Below, piece by piece: positions 55,770 through 64,000 of a DNA stretch of 64,000 bases. The stretch comes from Leisingera methylohalidivorans DSM 14336 (GTDB lineage Bacteria > Pseudomonadota > Alphaproteobacteria > Rhodobacterales > Rhodobacteraceae). Under the pieces are notes generated by a model. It was given only the letters and a program-made list of their open reading frames with translations, made no database searches and was not told where the DNA came from. The position numbers were made by a program, and so were the translations under genes. Positions within the stretch are counted from its first letter, which is position 1; every line of letters begins with the position of its first letter. The stretch is from NCBI RefSeq assembly GCF_000511355.1, contig NC_023135.1, positions 2,940,371 through 3,004,370 of the forward strand, in the 5' to 3' direction.

Positions 55770-56629
55770 TGGTTGCCACCGGAGCAAATACGGCTCAACC
55801 GGATTTGCTTCCGGTGGGAACGGTCTGGGTTGGATCGCAGATGAACTGGATCGGCCGGATGTCCCTGCAGTCGTTTCTGCACCGGGGCCATCCGGTCACT
55901 CTGTTCTGCACGGAAGACATGGAAGACCCGCAAATCGACGGACTTGACCTGGTGTCAGCCCGCGAGATCTGGGACTACCCGGAAAAACTCTTGGACCGGG
56001 TCAGCCCGACTGTGTTTTCCGACTTCTTCCGGCTGCGCATGATCCGGGATGCAGGCATGATTTGGGCCGATACGGATGTATTCTGTTACCGCCCTTTCAT
56101 ACCCAAGGATGGATACCTGGCCGGCTATGAACATAGCGGCATGATCAACAACGCAGTGCTGCATTTGCCTGAGAATTCCGCCTCGTTGAACGAATTGATC
56201 GACCTGTTTTCCGATCCTTCCTATGTCCCGGAATGGCTGCGTCCTGCGGCGAAGCGCACAGCACAGGAATTCGGCAAAGGGCGCAGGCTGTACGAGGCCT
56301 GCAAACTGATGCCGACCGCTTCCGGTCCGCGTGCGCTGACACATATGCTGCCCAAGCATGGCGAAGACATACACGCCTTGCCGCAGGAGGCACTGAACCC
56401 GCTGCCGTGGTCCTTTGCGGATGCCTACTTCAACCCGAAAGGCGGAGTTGAGGGATGGCTGAGCGAAGACACCAGGGCGATCCATCTCTATTCCTCGCGT
56501 ATTCGCGCCTTCCACAAAAGGGTCCGGCCGCTTCGGGGGAGCTTTGTTGCAGAATTTGCAGAGCAGATTGGCTTTGACCTTGATGCCTGCGGCTTGACCG
56601 CCAACAGCAACGAACCCCCTTTGGAATGA
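55769..56629 (+). CDS. DXD-type glycosyltransferase embedded between leuC and leuD
   Basis: A 286-residue protein of the Gly_transf_sug/capsular polysaccharide type. It has the opening VGTVWVGSQMNWIGRMSLQS, then VSPTVFSDFFRLRMIRDAGM leading to IWADTDVFCYRPF, which contains the metal- and nucleotide-sugar-binding D-x-D motif. The C-terminal half is less conserved. No signal peptide. It is translationally coupled to leuC (TGATG) and ends 84 bp before leuD, so it is surely expressed with leucine synthesis genes although it has no role in that pathway. Sugar donor and acceptor are unknown. Confidence 0.85.
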   Translation: MVATGANTAQPDLLPVGTVWVGSQMNWIGRMSLQSFLHRGHPVTLFCTEDMEDPQIDGLDLVSAREIWDYPEKLLDRVSPTVFSDFFRLRMIRDAGMIWADTDVFCYRPFIPKDGYLAGYEHSGMINNAVLHLPENSASLNELIDLFSDPSYVPEWLRPAAKRTAQEFGKGRRLYEACKLMPTASGPRALTHMLPKHGEDIHALPQEALNPLPWSFADAYFNPKGGVEGWLSEDTRAIHLYSSRIRAFHKRVRPLRGSFVAEFAEQIGFDLDACGLTANSNEPPLE

Positions 56630-56713
56630 AATTCAAGGGCCGCTCGGCCCTGGCACTTAAAAACCTGAACCCGGCAGACTTGCCGCACACGGGTTCGCAC
56701 AAGGAGAATGGCA

Positions 56714-57319
56714 ATGGAAAAATTCCAGAAACTGCAGGGCATCGCCGCCCCGATGCCGCTGGTGAACATCGACACCGACATGATCATCCCGAAGGTGTTC
56801 CTGAAATCCATTCAGCGCACCGGCTTCGGCAAGAACCTGTTCGACGAGATGCGCTATAACCGCGACGGCACCGAGATCGAGGATTTCGTGCTGAACAAAC
56901 CGCAATACCGCAAGGCTGAGATCCTGGTGGCAGGCGACAACTTCGGCTGCGGCTCCTCGCGCGAGCACGCGCCGTGGGCGATTGCTGATTTCGGCATCAA
57001 ATGCATCATCTCGACATCCTTCGCCGACATTTTCTTCAACAACAGCTTCAAGAACGGCATCTTGCCGATCGTGCTGCCGCAAGAACAGGTCGACATTCTG
57101 ATGGCTGACGCGGAAAAGGGCGAAAACGCCCGCATGACCGTGGATCTGGAAGCGCAGGAGATCACCACCTCGGACGGCGAAGTGATCCCCTTCGATGTGG
57201 ATGCCTTCAAGAAGCACTGCCTGCTGAACGGTCTGGACGATATCGGCCTGACCATGGAAAAAGCGGACTCCATCAAGACGTTTGAGGACAAGGCCGCGCA
57301 GGCGCGCCCCTGGGTCTGA
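56714..57319 (+). CDS. leuD: 3-isopropylmalate dehydratase small subunit
   Basis: A 201-residue swivel-domain subunit of isopropylmalate isomerase. Of two ATGs (56708 and 56714) the second is better spaced (7 nt) from AAGGAG. Motifs are [37 protein letters not shown] and the C-terminal [17 protein letters not shown]. It is separated from leuC by the glycosyltransferase gene and followed by a terminator. Confidence 0.96.
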   Translation: MEKFQKLQGIAAPMPLVNIDTDMIIPKVFLKSIQRTGFGKNLFDEMRYNRDGTEIEDFVLNKPQYRKAEILVAGDNFGCGSSREHAPWAIADFGIKCIISTSFADIFFNNSFKNGILPIVLPQEQVDILMADAEKGENARMTVDLEAQEITTSDGEVIPFDVDAFKKHCLLNGLDDIGLTMEKADSIKTFEDKAAQARPWV

Positions 57320-57348
57320 TCCCGGCGTTTCAGCTGCAGAACGATATA

Positions 57349-57380
57349 GGGCCGCCCTCCCCCGGGCGGCCCTTGCTTTT
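57349..57380 (+). terminator. Rho-independent terminator after leuD
   Basis: Perfect 9-bp stem GGGCCGCCC/GGGCGGCCC (57349-57357, 57364-57372), followed by TTGCTTTT. The rest of the 365-bp spacer (57380-57684) shows only a GC-rich hairpin near 57632 and no gene. Confidence 0.8.
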
Positions 57381-57684
57381 CACCCGCCGGATTCGCGCCG
57401 CATTTCCGCCGCAATTCGGTGAGCGCGCCCGCATTGTGTGCCCAGTGCTCCTATCCACAGCATCTGGTAGGCATCCACCAACCCTCTCATTTCTAATCAA
57501 AACTCTGATGCAATCGGGCACCAGTCCCGCGGCGAAAGTGGCCCTGTCCCGCCTGCCAGCCCTTGAGCGGAAAGCCGCTGCCCGGCAACAATAGGGCAAA
57601 AATGAGGCAGAGCGCCCCGGGCCGTCCCCGGGGGGCTTCAAATCCGGACCCAGAGGCAAAAACGCCCGCGCCGGTTTGAAGGGA

Positions 57685-58530
57685 ATGAAAGACGTGTTTG
57701 CACGCATCACAGGCGCGGCGTTCCGCGGCATATTGGTGGCTATGCTGTTTGCCATGCCGACGCTGATCCTGCCGGCATCCGCTACCGAGTCGCCGGAAAT
57801 CGTCCTGTTCATCGCGCTCTTGGCCGCTGCGCTGGTGGTCACCGAATACGCGGCCCATTTCCCCAGTTTCGTCGAATTCCGCAATGCGCCGCCGATCAAC
57901 CGGATGCGCTTTGCCGCCTGCGCTGCGTCTGTCGGCGCATTGAGCCTGCTGGCGGCGCATCCGCTGGAGCCGACCGGGCTGACAGCGCTGGTCCACCGTC
58001 TGGGCAGTTCACTGGGCGGACAGCTGGATTTTGCCTATTCGCCGGTGCAGCTGACCGTGCTGATGCTGCCGCCCCAGCTGTCCGAAGCCACTGTGGTGAT
58101 GGTCCGCAATGCAGCTGGCCTTGCCAGTACAGCTGCAGGCGCCGCGATTGCCGTCTTTGCGCTGGTGATCCGCGTCGGCCATTGGCCTGTCGGCAGCGGC
58201 GCCTTCAATGTCTGGGTGAACCTGCCGCTGTTCGATCCCACCACCGGCGGCGATGTGGTGCAGCGGCTTCAGCGGGACGCGCGGATCAATATCATTGCCG
58301 GCGTGCTGCTGCCCTTTGCCCTGCCCGCCGCAGTCAAGATGGCCTCGGGCCTTGTCGATCCCGGAATCCTGGTGGCCCCCCATATGCTGATCTGGGTGAT
58401 CAGCGCCTGGGCGCTGGTGCCCGCGTCGATGATCATGCGCGGCATGGCAATGCAGCGCATTGCCGGGCTGATCATGCATAAACGGCGCGCCGCCGGCAGC
58501 GCCTCGGATGAGGCGCTGCAAACCGCATGA
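57685..58530 (+). CDS. polytopic membrane protein of unknown function
   Basis: A 281-residue protein with about six hydrophobic segments (FRGILVAMLFAMPTLILPA; IVLFIALLAAALVVTEYAA; AGAAIAVFALVIRVG; INIIAGVLLPFALPAAV; MLIWVISAWALVPASMIM). I do not recognise a family. The start is either ATG at 57685 or the TTG 9 bp earlier. It overlaps the following hydrolase gene by 4 bp, so the two act together or are at least co-expressed. It lies between leuD and leuB but after the leuD terminator. Confidence 0.7.
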   Translation: MKDVFARITGAAFRGILVAMLFAMPTLILPASATESPEIVLFIALLAAALVVTEYAAHFPSFVEFRNAPPINRMRFAACAASVGALSLLAAHPLEPTGLTALVHRLGSSLGGQLDFAYSPVQLTVLMLPPQLSEATVVMVRNAAGLASTAAGAAIAVFALVIRVGHWPVGSGAFNVWVNLPLFDPTTGGDVVQRLQRDARINIIAGVLLPFALPAAVKMASGLVDPGILVAPHMLIWVISAWALVPASMIMRGMAMQRIAGLIMHKRRAAGSASDEALQTA

Positions 58531-59570
58531 GACTGCTGGCGTCGGGTCTTCTTCTGATCCTTGCCGCCGGGGCAGGCCAGGCCGGCACTCTGCGCATCGC
58601 CACTTTCAACACCGAACTTTCGCGGGACGGACCCGGCCTGCTGCTGCGCGATATTGAACGCGGCGGCGATCCGCAAATTGCCGCGGTGGTGGAGGTGATC
58701 TCCGCCGCACAGGCGGATGTGCTGGTACTGCAAGGGGTGGATTGGGATTACGAAGGCCGCAGCCTTGCCGCCCTGGCCGGGCTGCTGGCAGAGGCCGGCG
58801 CCGCCTATCCTTACAGCGTTTTCCTGCAGCCCAATGCCGGGCTGCCGCCCCCGGCCCTGCTGGACATGGATGGCGATGGCAGAACCGGCGGGCCGCGTGA
58901 CAACCAGGGCTATGGCCGGTTCCGCGGCCAAGGCGGCATGGCGCTGTTGTCGCGGCTGCCGGTTGACCGCAACGGGATCCGCGATTTCTCGGCCCTGCTG
59001 TGGCGGGACCTGCCCGGCGCGCTGCTTCCCAAGCACCCGGATGGCCGCCCGTTTCCGTCCGGCGCTGTGCACGCCGTGCAGCGTCTGTCTTCCACCGCGC
59101 ATTGGCTGGTGCCGCTGCAATTGCCCGGCGGCAAGCAGCTGAACGTGATGACATTTCACGCAGCCCCACCGGTGTTTGACGGGCCGGAAGACCGCAACGG
59201 GCGGCGCAACCGCGATGAAATCCGCCTGTGGCAGCTGCTGCTGGATGGCCGCCTGGGCCCCGCCCCCCAAGCGCCCTTTGTGGTTGCCGGCGACGCCAAC
59301 CTCGACCCGGACCGCGGTGAAGGCCGCAAGGACGCAATCCGCAGCCTGCTGGGTGATCCCCGGCTGCAGGATCCGCAGCCACTCAGCCCGCAAGCCGGAA
59401 GCGCAACCGTGGAGTGGCAGGGTGCCGGGCGGATGCGGGTGGATTATGTGCTGCCCTCTGCCAGGCTGGCCGTGACCGGCAGCGGCGTTGTCTGGCCGGA
59501 TGCGCCGGACGCAGCGGCGGCCCTTGCCAGCCGCCATCGGCTGGTCTGGGCGGATATCGCGCTGGACTAG
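58527..59570 (+). CDS. exported endonuclease/exonuclease/phosphatase (EEP) family protein
   Basis: A 347-residue protein with a signal peptide ([19 protein letters not shown]), then the EEP fold: [12 protein letters not shown] near residue 21, [45 protein letters not shown] (catalytic Asp/Asn) and the C-terminal [11 protein letters not shown]. The family usually ends with S-D-H; here the Asp is Arg, while the His is kept. The [11 protein letters not shown] insert looks like a calcium-binding loop. It might be an extracellular nuclease or phosphodiesterase. Coupled to the membrane protein upstream. Confidence 0.82.
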   Translation: MRLLASGLLLILAAGAGQAGTLRIATFNTELSRDGPGLLLRDIERGGDPQIAAVVEVISAAQADVLVLQGVDWDYEGRSLAALAGLLAEAGAAYPYSVFLQPNAGLPPPALLDMDGDGRTGGPRDNQGYGRFRGQGGMALLSRLPVDRNGIRDFSALLWRDLPGALLPKHPDGRPFPSGAVHAVQRLSSTAHWLVPLQLPGGKQLNVMTFHAAPPVFDGPEDRNGRRNRDEIRLWQLLLDGRLGPAPQAPFVVAGDANLDPDRGEGRKDAIRSLLGDPRLQDPQPLSPQAGSATVEWQGAGRMRVDYVLPSARLAVTGSGVVWPDAPDAAAALASRHRLVWADIALD

Positions 59571-59689
59571 GGCCAGGACCCGGCCCAGGCTGCGCAAATC
59601 CCCATCACCCCCCTTTAATTTCAGGGCCTATTATTGACCCTGCCCCGCTGTCCCGCTACGCCCTTGCCAGCTGTTTTAGGAGGATCCCC

Positions 59690-60793
59690 ATGCCCAACCC
59701 ATCGATTCTGATTCTGCCCGGCGACGGGATCGGCCCCGAAGTCATGACCGAGGTGCGCAAGATCATCTCCTGGTTCGGCGACAAGCGCGGCCTGCAGTTC
59801 GATGTGAGCGAGGATCTGGTCGGCGGCGCGGCCTATGACAAGCACGGCAAGCCGCTGGCGGATGAAACCATGGCCAAGGCGCAGGAAGCCGATGCTGTTC
59901 TGCTCGGCGCCGTCGGCGGCCCGGCCTATGACGACCTGGATTTCTCGGTGAAACCCGAACGCGGCCTGCTGCGTCTGCGCAAGGAAATGGATCTCTATTC
60001 CAACCTGCGCCCGGCGCAGTGCTTTGACGCGCTGGCGGATTTCTCCTCGCTGAAGAAAGACATCGTCGCGGGCCTCGATATCATGATCGTGCGCGAGCTG
60101 ACCTCCGGCGTCTATTTCGGCGAGCCGCGCGGCATTTTCGAAGAAGGCAACGAGCGCGTCGGCATCAACACCCAGCGCTATACCGAAAGCGAGATCGAAC
60201 GCGCCGCGCGGTCAGCGTTTGAGCTGGCAATGCGCCGGGGCAAGAAGGTCTGCTCGATGGAGAAGGCCAATGTGATGGAATCCGGCATCCTGTGGCGCGA
60301 AGTGGTGACCCGTGTCTCGGCTGACTACCCCGAGGTCGAGCTGTCCCATATGTATGCCGACAACGGTGCGATGCAGCTGGTCCGCGCGCCCAAGCAGTTC
60401 GACGTGATCCTGACCGACAACCTGTTCGGCGACATCCTGTCCGACTGTGCCGCGATGCTGACCGGCAGCTTGGGCATGCTGCCCTCCGCAAGCCTGGGCG
60501 CGCCGATGGAAAACGGCCGCCCCAAGGCGCTGTACGAGCCGGTGCATGGCTCCGCCCCCGACATCGCGGGCCAAGGCAAGGCCAACCCGATCGCCTGCAT
60601 CCTCAGCTTTGCCATGGCGCTGCGCTACAGCTTCGACCAGGGCTCTGAGGCCGACCGCCTGGAAGCGGCGGTTGAAAAGGTTCTGGCCGACGGCGTGCGC
60701 ACTGCAGACCTGCTGGGCGAGGACGGCGTTGAGCCGGTTTCCACCAGCCAGATGGGCGATGCCGTGCTTGCCGCTTTGGACGCAAGCCTCTGA
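59690..60793 (+). CDS. leuB: 3-isopropylmalate dehydrogenase
   Basis: A 367-residue NAD-dependent oxidative decarboxylase producing 2-ketoisocaproate precursor in leucine synthesis. [20 protein letters not shown] at 59690 follows AGGAGG; a longer frame upstream lies in the hydrolase gene. Motifs are [45 protein letters not shown] segment ([12 protein letters not shown]), [16 protein letters not shown] and [18 protein letters not shown]. It completes leuCDB in this region. Confidence 0.97.
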   Translation: MPNPSILILPGDGIGPEVMTEVRKIISWFGDKRGLQFDVSEDLVGGAAYDKHGKPLADETMAKAQEADAVLLGAVGGPAYDDLDFSVKPERGLLRLRKEMDLYSNLRPAQCFDALADFSSLKKDIVAGLDIMIVRELTSGVYFGEPRGIFEEGNERVGINTQRYTESEIERAARSAFELAMRRGKKVCSMEKANVMESGILWREVVTRVSADYPEVELSHMYADNGAMQLVRAPKQFDVILTDNLFGDILSDCAAMLTGSLGMLPSASLGAPMENGRPKALYEPVHGSAPDIAGQGKANPIACILSFAMALRYSFDQGSEADRLEAAVEKVLADGVRTADLLGEDGVEPVSTSQMGDAVLAALDASL

Positions 60794-60820
60794 TTTTGAG
60801 GCCGGTCCAGACAACATTCA

Positions 60821-60858
60821 AAGCCCCGCCTGACTGTCAGCGCGGGGCTTTTTTTATC
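60821..60858 (+). terminator. Rho-independent terminator after leuB
   Basis: Stem AAGCCCCGC/GCGGGGCTT (60821-60829, 60842-60850), followed by TTTTT. Confidence 0.9.
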
Positions 60859-60977
60859 CCTCTTCGTGACCGTGCCCGCCCTGGCCGCAGCGGTAAAAAG
60901 AATTCCTGAAAACCGCAGCTTTCTACGGAATCGCCCTTGTCAAACCCCGCCCCCTGAGCTATTCCGCCCTCCACGGT

Positions 60978-61054
60978 CGGAGCGTAGCTCAGCCTGGTAG
61001 AGCACTGTCTTCGGGAGGCAGGGGCCGGAGGTTCGAATCCTCTCGCTCCGACCA
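60978..61054 (+). tRNA. tRNA-Pro (anticodon CGG)
   Basis: A complete cloverleaf: acceptor CGGAGCG/CGCTCCG, D arm GCTC...GAGC, anticodon stem CTGTC/GGCAG (one mismatch-tolerant pair) with loop TTCGGGA giving anticodon CGG, T arm GGAGG-TTCGAAT-CCTCT, discriminator A and encoded CCA at 61052-61054. A terminator follows within 10 bp. Confidence 0.95.
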
Positions 61055-61061
61055 ACAAAAC

Positions 61062-61090
61062 AAGGCGCCTTAGGGCGTCTTTTTTTGTTT
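61062..61090 (+). terminator. Rho-independent terminator after tRNA-Pro
   Basis: Stem AAGGCGCC/GGCGTCTT (one G-U pair) with loop TTAG, followed by a run of T residues. The flanking A-rich segment on the other side lets it also end the LysR transcript from the minus strand. Confidence 0.85.
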
Positions 61091-61124
61091 TGAGCCGGTG
61101 TTCAATGCCTCCGGGAAATGAGGA

Positions 61125-62045
61125 TCAAGCCGTCTCCAGCGCAGACATCCTGAGCTTGTTCCACAGCACATCCAGCGTCGGCTTGGTGCTGCGCGGATCT
61201 CGGTAAAGGCGGATTTCCAGATCGGTGGCCAGCCGGTCGTCCACCACTGCAAAGCGCCCCCGCTTGATTTCCTCGCGGCACAGGCTCAGCGGCAGCCAGC
61301 CCATGCCGAACCCCTCCTGAATCATCGCCTTGACGCTGTTGGCCAGCGCGTTCTGGTTGACCACAAAAACCTTCTGTCCGGGCAACAGCTGCGCCAGCGC
61401 AAATTCCTGAACCGAGCGGAGCGCCGAAACCGCACCATAGGACAATAGCGGCACCGCGTCCTTTCCGGCCTTGGGAAAGGAAAATTCAGGTGCCCCGTCC
61501 GGAGTTGACCGGGACACCGGCACATAACGGTCGGTGGACAGGGTCAGATGCTCGAAATTGGCAACCTCAAGCGGACCAAGGAAATCCATCGATGGATGCC
61601 AGTAGGTCAGGATCACATCGCAATAGCCCTGCTGCAGCGCGCTGACGAACTGATCCGCCGCCCAGGAGGTGGAATTGAGGTCGGTATCCACCCCGCCTTC
61701 GCTGGCCAGAGGCCCGATCAGCGTTTTGTAGTGCGTCATATAAAGCGACTGCGAAGCGGCAAAGCGGATCACATTTTCACCCGCCGCATCAATCGTCTGG
61801 CAGCGCTCAATGGTTTCCTCGTAGGTGCGCAGCATGATGCGGGACTGCGACAGGAACACCTCCCCTGCCGGGGTCAGCGTCAGCGGCAGGGTTTCGCGGT
61901 TGATCAGCCGCACGCCGATTTCATTCTCCAGCGCCCGGATGCGGCGGGAGAAGGCCGGCTGGCTGACATTGCGCTCCTCGGCCGCGCGCGAGAAATTCTT
62001 GCACGCGACCAAAGCCTCGAAATCCTTGAGCCAGATGATGTCCAA
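61125..62045 (-). CDS. LysR family transcriptional regulator
   Basis: A 306-residue regulator with an N-terminal helix-turn-helix (KDFEALVACKNFSRAAEERN and VSQPAFSRRIRALENEIG) and a LysR effector-binding domain. The DNA-binding part is strikingly like the HypT/YjiE subgroup (NFSxAA-x-NVSQPAFSRRIRALE), which responds to hypochlorite in E. coli, but the ligand domain cannot be assigned. It lies 14 bp downstream of the DppF-type gene in the same direction, so it may sit in the peptide-transport operon and control it. Confidence 0.9.
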   Translation of the reverse strand: MDIIWLKDFEALVACKNFSRAAEERNVSQPAFSRRIRALENEIGVRLINRETLPLTLTPAGEVFLSQSRIMLRTYEETIERCQTIDAAGENVIRFAASQSLYMTHYKTLIGPLASEGGVDTDLNSTSWAADQFVSALQQGYCDVILTYWHPSMDFLGPLEVANFEHLTLSTDRYVPVSRSTPDGAPEFSFPKAGKDAVPLLSYGAVSALRSVQEFALAQLLPGQKVFVVNQNALANSVKAMIQEGFGMGWLPLSLCREEIKRGRFAVVDDRLATDLEIRLYRDPRSTKPTLDVLWNKLRMSALETA

Positions 62046-62059
62046 CTGGGTGTCCCGTC

Positions 62060-63103
62060 TTAACCGGCGGCCACCGCATCCAGCCTGTCTTCCTGGACAG
62101 CATGGCAGGCAACAAGGCTGCCATCGGGCTGGTGAATGGCTTTTGGCTGTTCACTCTTGCATCGTGCGTCCGCAAAGGCGCAGCGGCTTTGGAAGGGACA
62201 GCCTTGCGGCAGATTGATCGGCGTCGGGATCTCACCCTTGAGGCGGATATGGTTCGGCCGGTCATCCTTCAGCTGCGGCACCGCGGACAGCAAGGCCCGA
62301 GTATAAGGGTGTTTGGGGTTGGAGAACAACGTTGCCGTGTCCGCGACCTCACAAACCGACCCAAGGTAAAGCACCGCGACACGGGTGCCGAAGTGCTCTA
62401 CCACGCTCAGATCGTGGGTGATGAACAGATAGGTCAGGCCGCGGCTTTCCTTGGCTTCCAGCATCAGATTCAGCACCTGCGCCTGGATCGACACGTCCAG
62501 CGCGCTGATCGGCTCATCGGCGATAATGAATTCAGGGTCCACTGTCAGGGCGCGGGCAATGGCAATCCGCTGGCGCTGGCCGCCGGAGAATTCATGCGGG
62601 TAGCGTTTGGCCCAGCTGGGATCGACACCGACTGACAGCATCACCTCGGTGACCTTGTCGCGCACCTCCGCCGCCGAGGCGGCGGGAAAGTGGTGGCGCA
62701 CGGGTTCCTCCAGCGCCTGACGGATGGTCATGCGCGGATTGAGCGAGGCGTAGGGATTCTGAAAGATCATCTGGATCTTCTTGCGCAGGGGCTGCATGCC
62801 GCTGCGCGACAAATTGTCGATCCGCTGGCCGTCATAATGGATTTCGCCTGCGGTGGGGGTCAGCAGACCGGCCACCAGCCGCGCCACTGTCGACTTGCCG
62901 CAGCCCGACTCGCCGACCACACAAAGCGCCTCGCCGCGGCCCACTTCAAGCGAGACATTGTTCACCGCATGGACCGATCGGGTTTCCCGCACGATCTTGC
63001 CCTGTTTGAACTTAAGGGTTTCCAGAAAGCCCTGATCCAGGTCGAACTGTTTTGCCAGATTTCTGATTTCCAACAGCGGGCGGTCTGCCTTTGCATTCTT
63101 CAT
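62060..63103 (-). CDS. dipeptide/oligopeptide ABC transporter ATP-binding protein (DppF/OppF type)
   Basis: A 347-residue ATPase. Walker A is VVGESGCGKSTVARLV, the signature FSGGQRQRIAIARAL and Walker B PEFIIADEPISALD. The oligopeptide-transporter C-terminal domain follows, with cysteines in PFQSRCAFADARCKSEQP that hold an iron-sulfur cluster in some homologues. The start overlaps the preceding ATPase gene by 4 bp. The two ATPases would energise a peptide or nickel-type importer whose permeases lie outside the window. Confidence 0.93.
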   Translation of the reverse strand: MKNAKADRPLLEIRNLAKQFDLDQGFLETLKFKQGKIVRETRSVHAVNNVSLEVGRGEALCVVGESGCGKSTVARLVAGLLTPTAGEIHYDGQRIDNLSRSGMQPLRKKIQMIFQNPYASLNPRMTIRQALEEPVRHHFPAASAAEVRDKVTEVMLSVGVDPSWAKRYPHEFSGGQRQRIAIARALTVDPEFIIADEPISALDVSIQAQVLNLMLEAKESRGLTYLFITHDLSVVEHFGTRVAVLYLGSVCEVADTATLFSNPKHPYTRALLSAVPQLKDDRPNHIRLKGEIPTPINLPQGCPFQSRCAFADARCKSEQPKAIHQPDGSLVACHAVQEDRLDAVAAG

Positions 63104-64000
63104 GCCCGTGCCTCCTTATGGCCTTCATCGCTATGCAGGCGCTGCACCTCGTGGCAGGCCACTGCGACCTCGCCGTATTGCACGATGTCCGGCACCCGGC
63201 TGCGGCACAGGTCAGTGGCGTATTTGCAGCGCGGGTTGAAGGCGCAGCCGGTTGGGATACTGGTCAGCCCCGGCATATTGCCGGGGATCTGCTTCAACCG
63301 CTGGCCGGGCTCGGTCTGCTGCGGCAACGCGTTGATCAGCCCTTGGGTATAGGGGTGCTGCGGGTCGTTGATGATTTCCCGCGTGCGTCCCGCTTCGATA
63401 ATGCGGCCTGCATACATCACCAGCGTGCGCTCGGTCATCTGGCTGACCACGCCGAGGTCGTGGGTGATCAGGATCAGCCCCACCTGGTTCGACTGGCACA
63501 GCTCCAGCATCAGCTCCATGATATCGGCCTGAATGGTCACATCCAGCGCGGTCGTCGGCTCATCCGCGATGATCAGCTGCGGGTCCAGGAGCAGCGCAAT
63601 CGCGATGATGATCCGCTGCCGCATGCCGCCCGACAGCTCGTGCGGGTATTGTTCCAGACGTTCCTCCGGAGAGGGGATGTATACCTCGCGCAGCTTGACG
63701 ATGGCAATCTGGCGCGCTTCCTCGCGGCTCAGCTTGCGGTGCGCCATCAGGGTCTCAACCATCTGCTGGCCGATAGTCAGCACCGGGTTCAGGGTCACCA
63801 TCGGATCCTGAAAGATCATCGCCATGCGGTTGCCGCGCAGGGCGCGCAGGCGCTTGTCGCTCATCTGCACGACGTCTTCGCCATCGAACAGGATCTGGCC
63901 GTTGTCGATGAACCCCGGGCGGCTGAGCAGGTTCATCAGCGAAAACCCGGTGATCGATTTGCCGGCGCCGCTTTCGCCGACAATGCCCAGGCGTTCGCCC
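63100..64000 (-). CDS. dipeptide/oligopeptide ABC transporter ATP-binding protein (DppD/OppD type), N-terminus beyond the window
   Basis: The frame stays open to the window edge and includes the Walker A motif GIVGESGAGKSITGFSLM just inside it, so only the first 30-40 residues are missing. The ABC signature is ELSGGMRQRIIIAIALLLDP, Walker B is QLIIADEPTTALDV, and the C-terminal domain has CAFNPRCKYATDLCRSRVP. An internal ATG at 63936 lies after Walker A and is not the start. It is coupled to the downstream DppF-type gene by ATGA. Confidence 0.93.
   Translation of the reverse strand, partial: GERLGIVGESGAGKSITGFSLMNLLSRPGFIDNGQILFDGEDVVQMSDKRLRALRGNRMAMIFQDPMVTLNPVLTIGQQMVETLMAHRKLSREEARQIAIVKLREVYIPSPEERLEQYPHELSGGMRQRIIIAIALLLDPQLIIADEPTTALDVTIQADIMELMLELCQSNQVGLILITHDLGVVSQMTERTLVMYAGRIIEAGRTREIINDPQHPYTQGLINALPQQTEPGQRLKQIPGNMPGLTSIPTGCAFNPRCKYATDLCRSRVPDIVQYGEVAVACHEVQRLHSDEGHKEARA

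Overview
The window looks like chromosomal DNA of a marine alphaproteobacterium of the Roseobacter group (Rhodobacterales; Leisingera, Phaeobacter or Ruegeria would fit). The reasons are high GC, the close match of its housekeeping proteins to that group, DUF1523 and Rhodobacter-type PmtA, a Roseobacter-style catabolic set (betaine monooxygenase, creatinase, glycolate oxidase), and recurring stem-loop/T-tract elements at gene junctions. The genus is an inference; no search was possible.

Layout. 1-1.8 kb: RidA, glycerophosphodiester phosphodiesterase and a truncated GNAT gene (minus). 2-5 kb: type I secretion ABC transporter and adaptor (minus). 5.2-6.6 kb: MlaA and MlaC (plus). 6.8-9.1 kb: a class A penicillin-binding protein (minus). 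9.3-11 kb: PII protein and AmtB (plus). 11.2-13.2 kb: aromatic/aspartate aminotransferase and mercaptopyruvate sulfurtransferase (minus). 13.4-16.9 kb: LRR protein, SmpB, DMT transporter, XRE-cupin regulator. 17-20.1 kb: BenE-type transporter and IlvD. 21-24.2 kb: sulfotransferase, a large GT14-like glycosyltransferase and RpiB. 24.3-27.2 kb: a decayed stretch holding wrecks of a LysR regulator, a BCCT (betaine/choline) transporter and a peptide-type solute-binding protein. 27.3-29.9 kb: intact glycine betaine monooxygenase genes (gbcA, gbcB) preceded by a clear cobalamin riboswitch. 30.1-38 kb: a co-directional nine-gene cluster of almost entirely unknown function. 38.2-39.6 kb: PmtA and PssA (phospholipid synthesis). 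39.9-46.3 kb: creatinase, alpha/beta hydrolase, succinate-semialdehyde dehydrogenase, Hsp20 and two tandem trypsin-like proteases. 46.4-50.3 kb: glycolate oxidase glcDEF. 50.4-54 kb: DUF599 protein, small secreted protein, RlmH, RsfS, MscS channel. 54.4-60.8 kb: leuC, leuD and leuB interrupted by a glycosyltransferase, a membrane protein and an EEP-family hydrolase. 61 kb: tRNA-Pro(CGG). 61.1-64 kb: LysR regulator and dipeptide/oligopeptide ABC ATPases, the last cut by the window edge.

The strongest unusual signals are: (1) the cobalamin riboswitch directly in front of gbcAB, which ties betaine demethylation to B12 status; (2) the cluster at 30.1-38.0 kb (coiled-coil protein, AAA+ ATPase, two large unknown proteins, DUF1523 and four small membrane proteins), which has its own promoter region with a perfect 11-bp inverted repeat and is the best candidate here for an undescribed system; (3) loss of the betaine importer next to intact betaine catabolism genes; (4) a glycosyltransferase translationally coupled to leuC inside the leucine operon; (5) two identical 16-bp operators between a XRE-cupin regulator and a BenE-type transporter.
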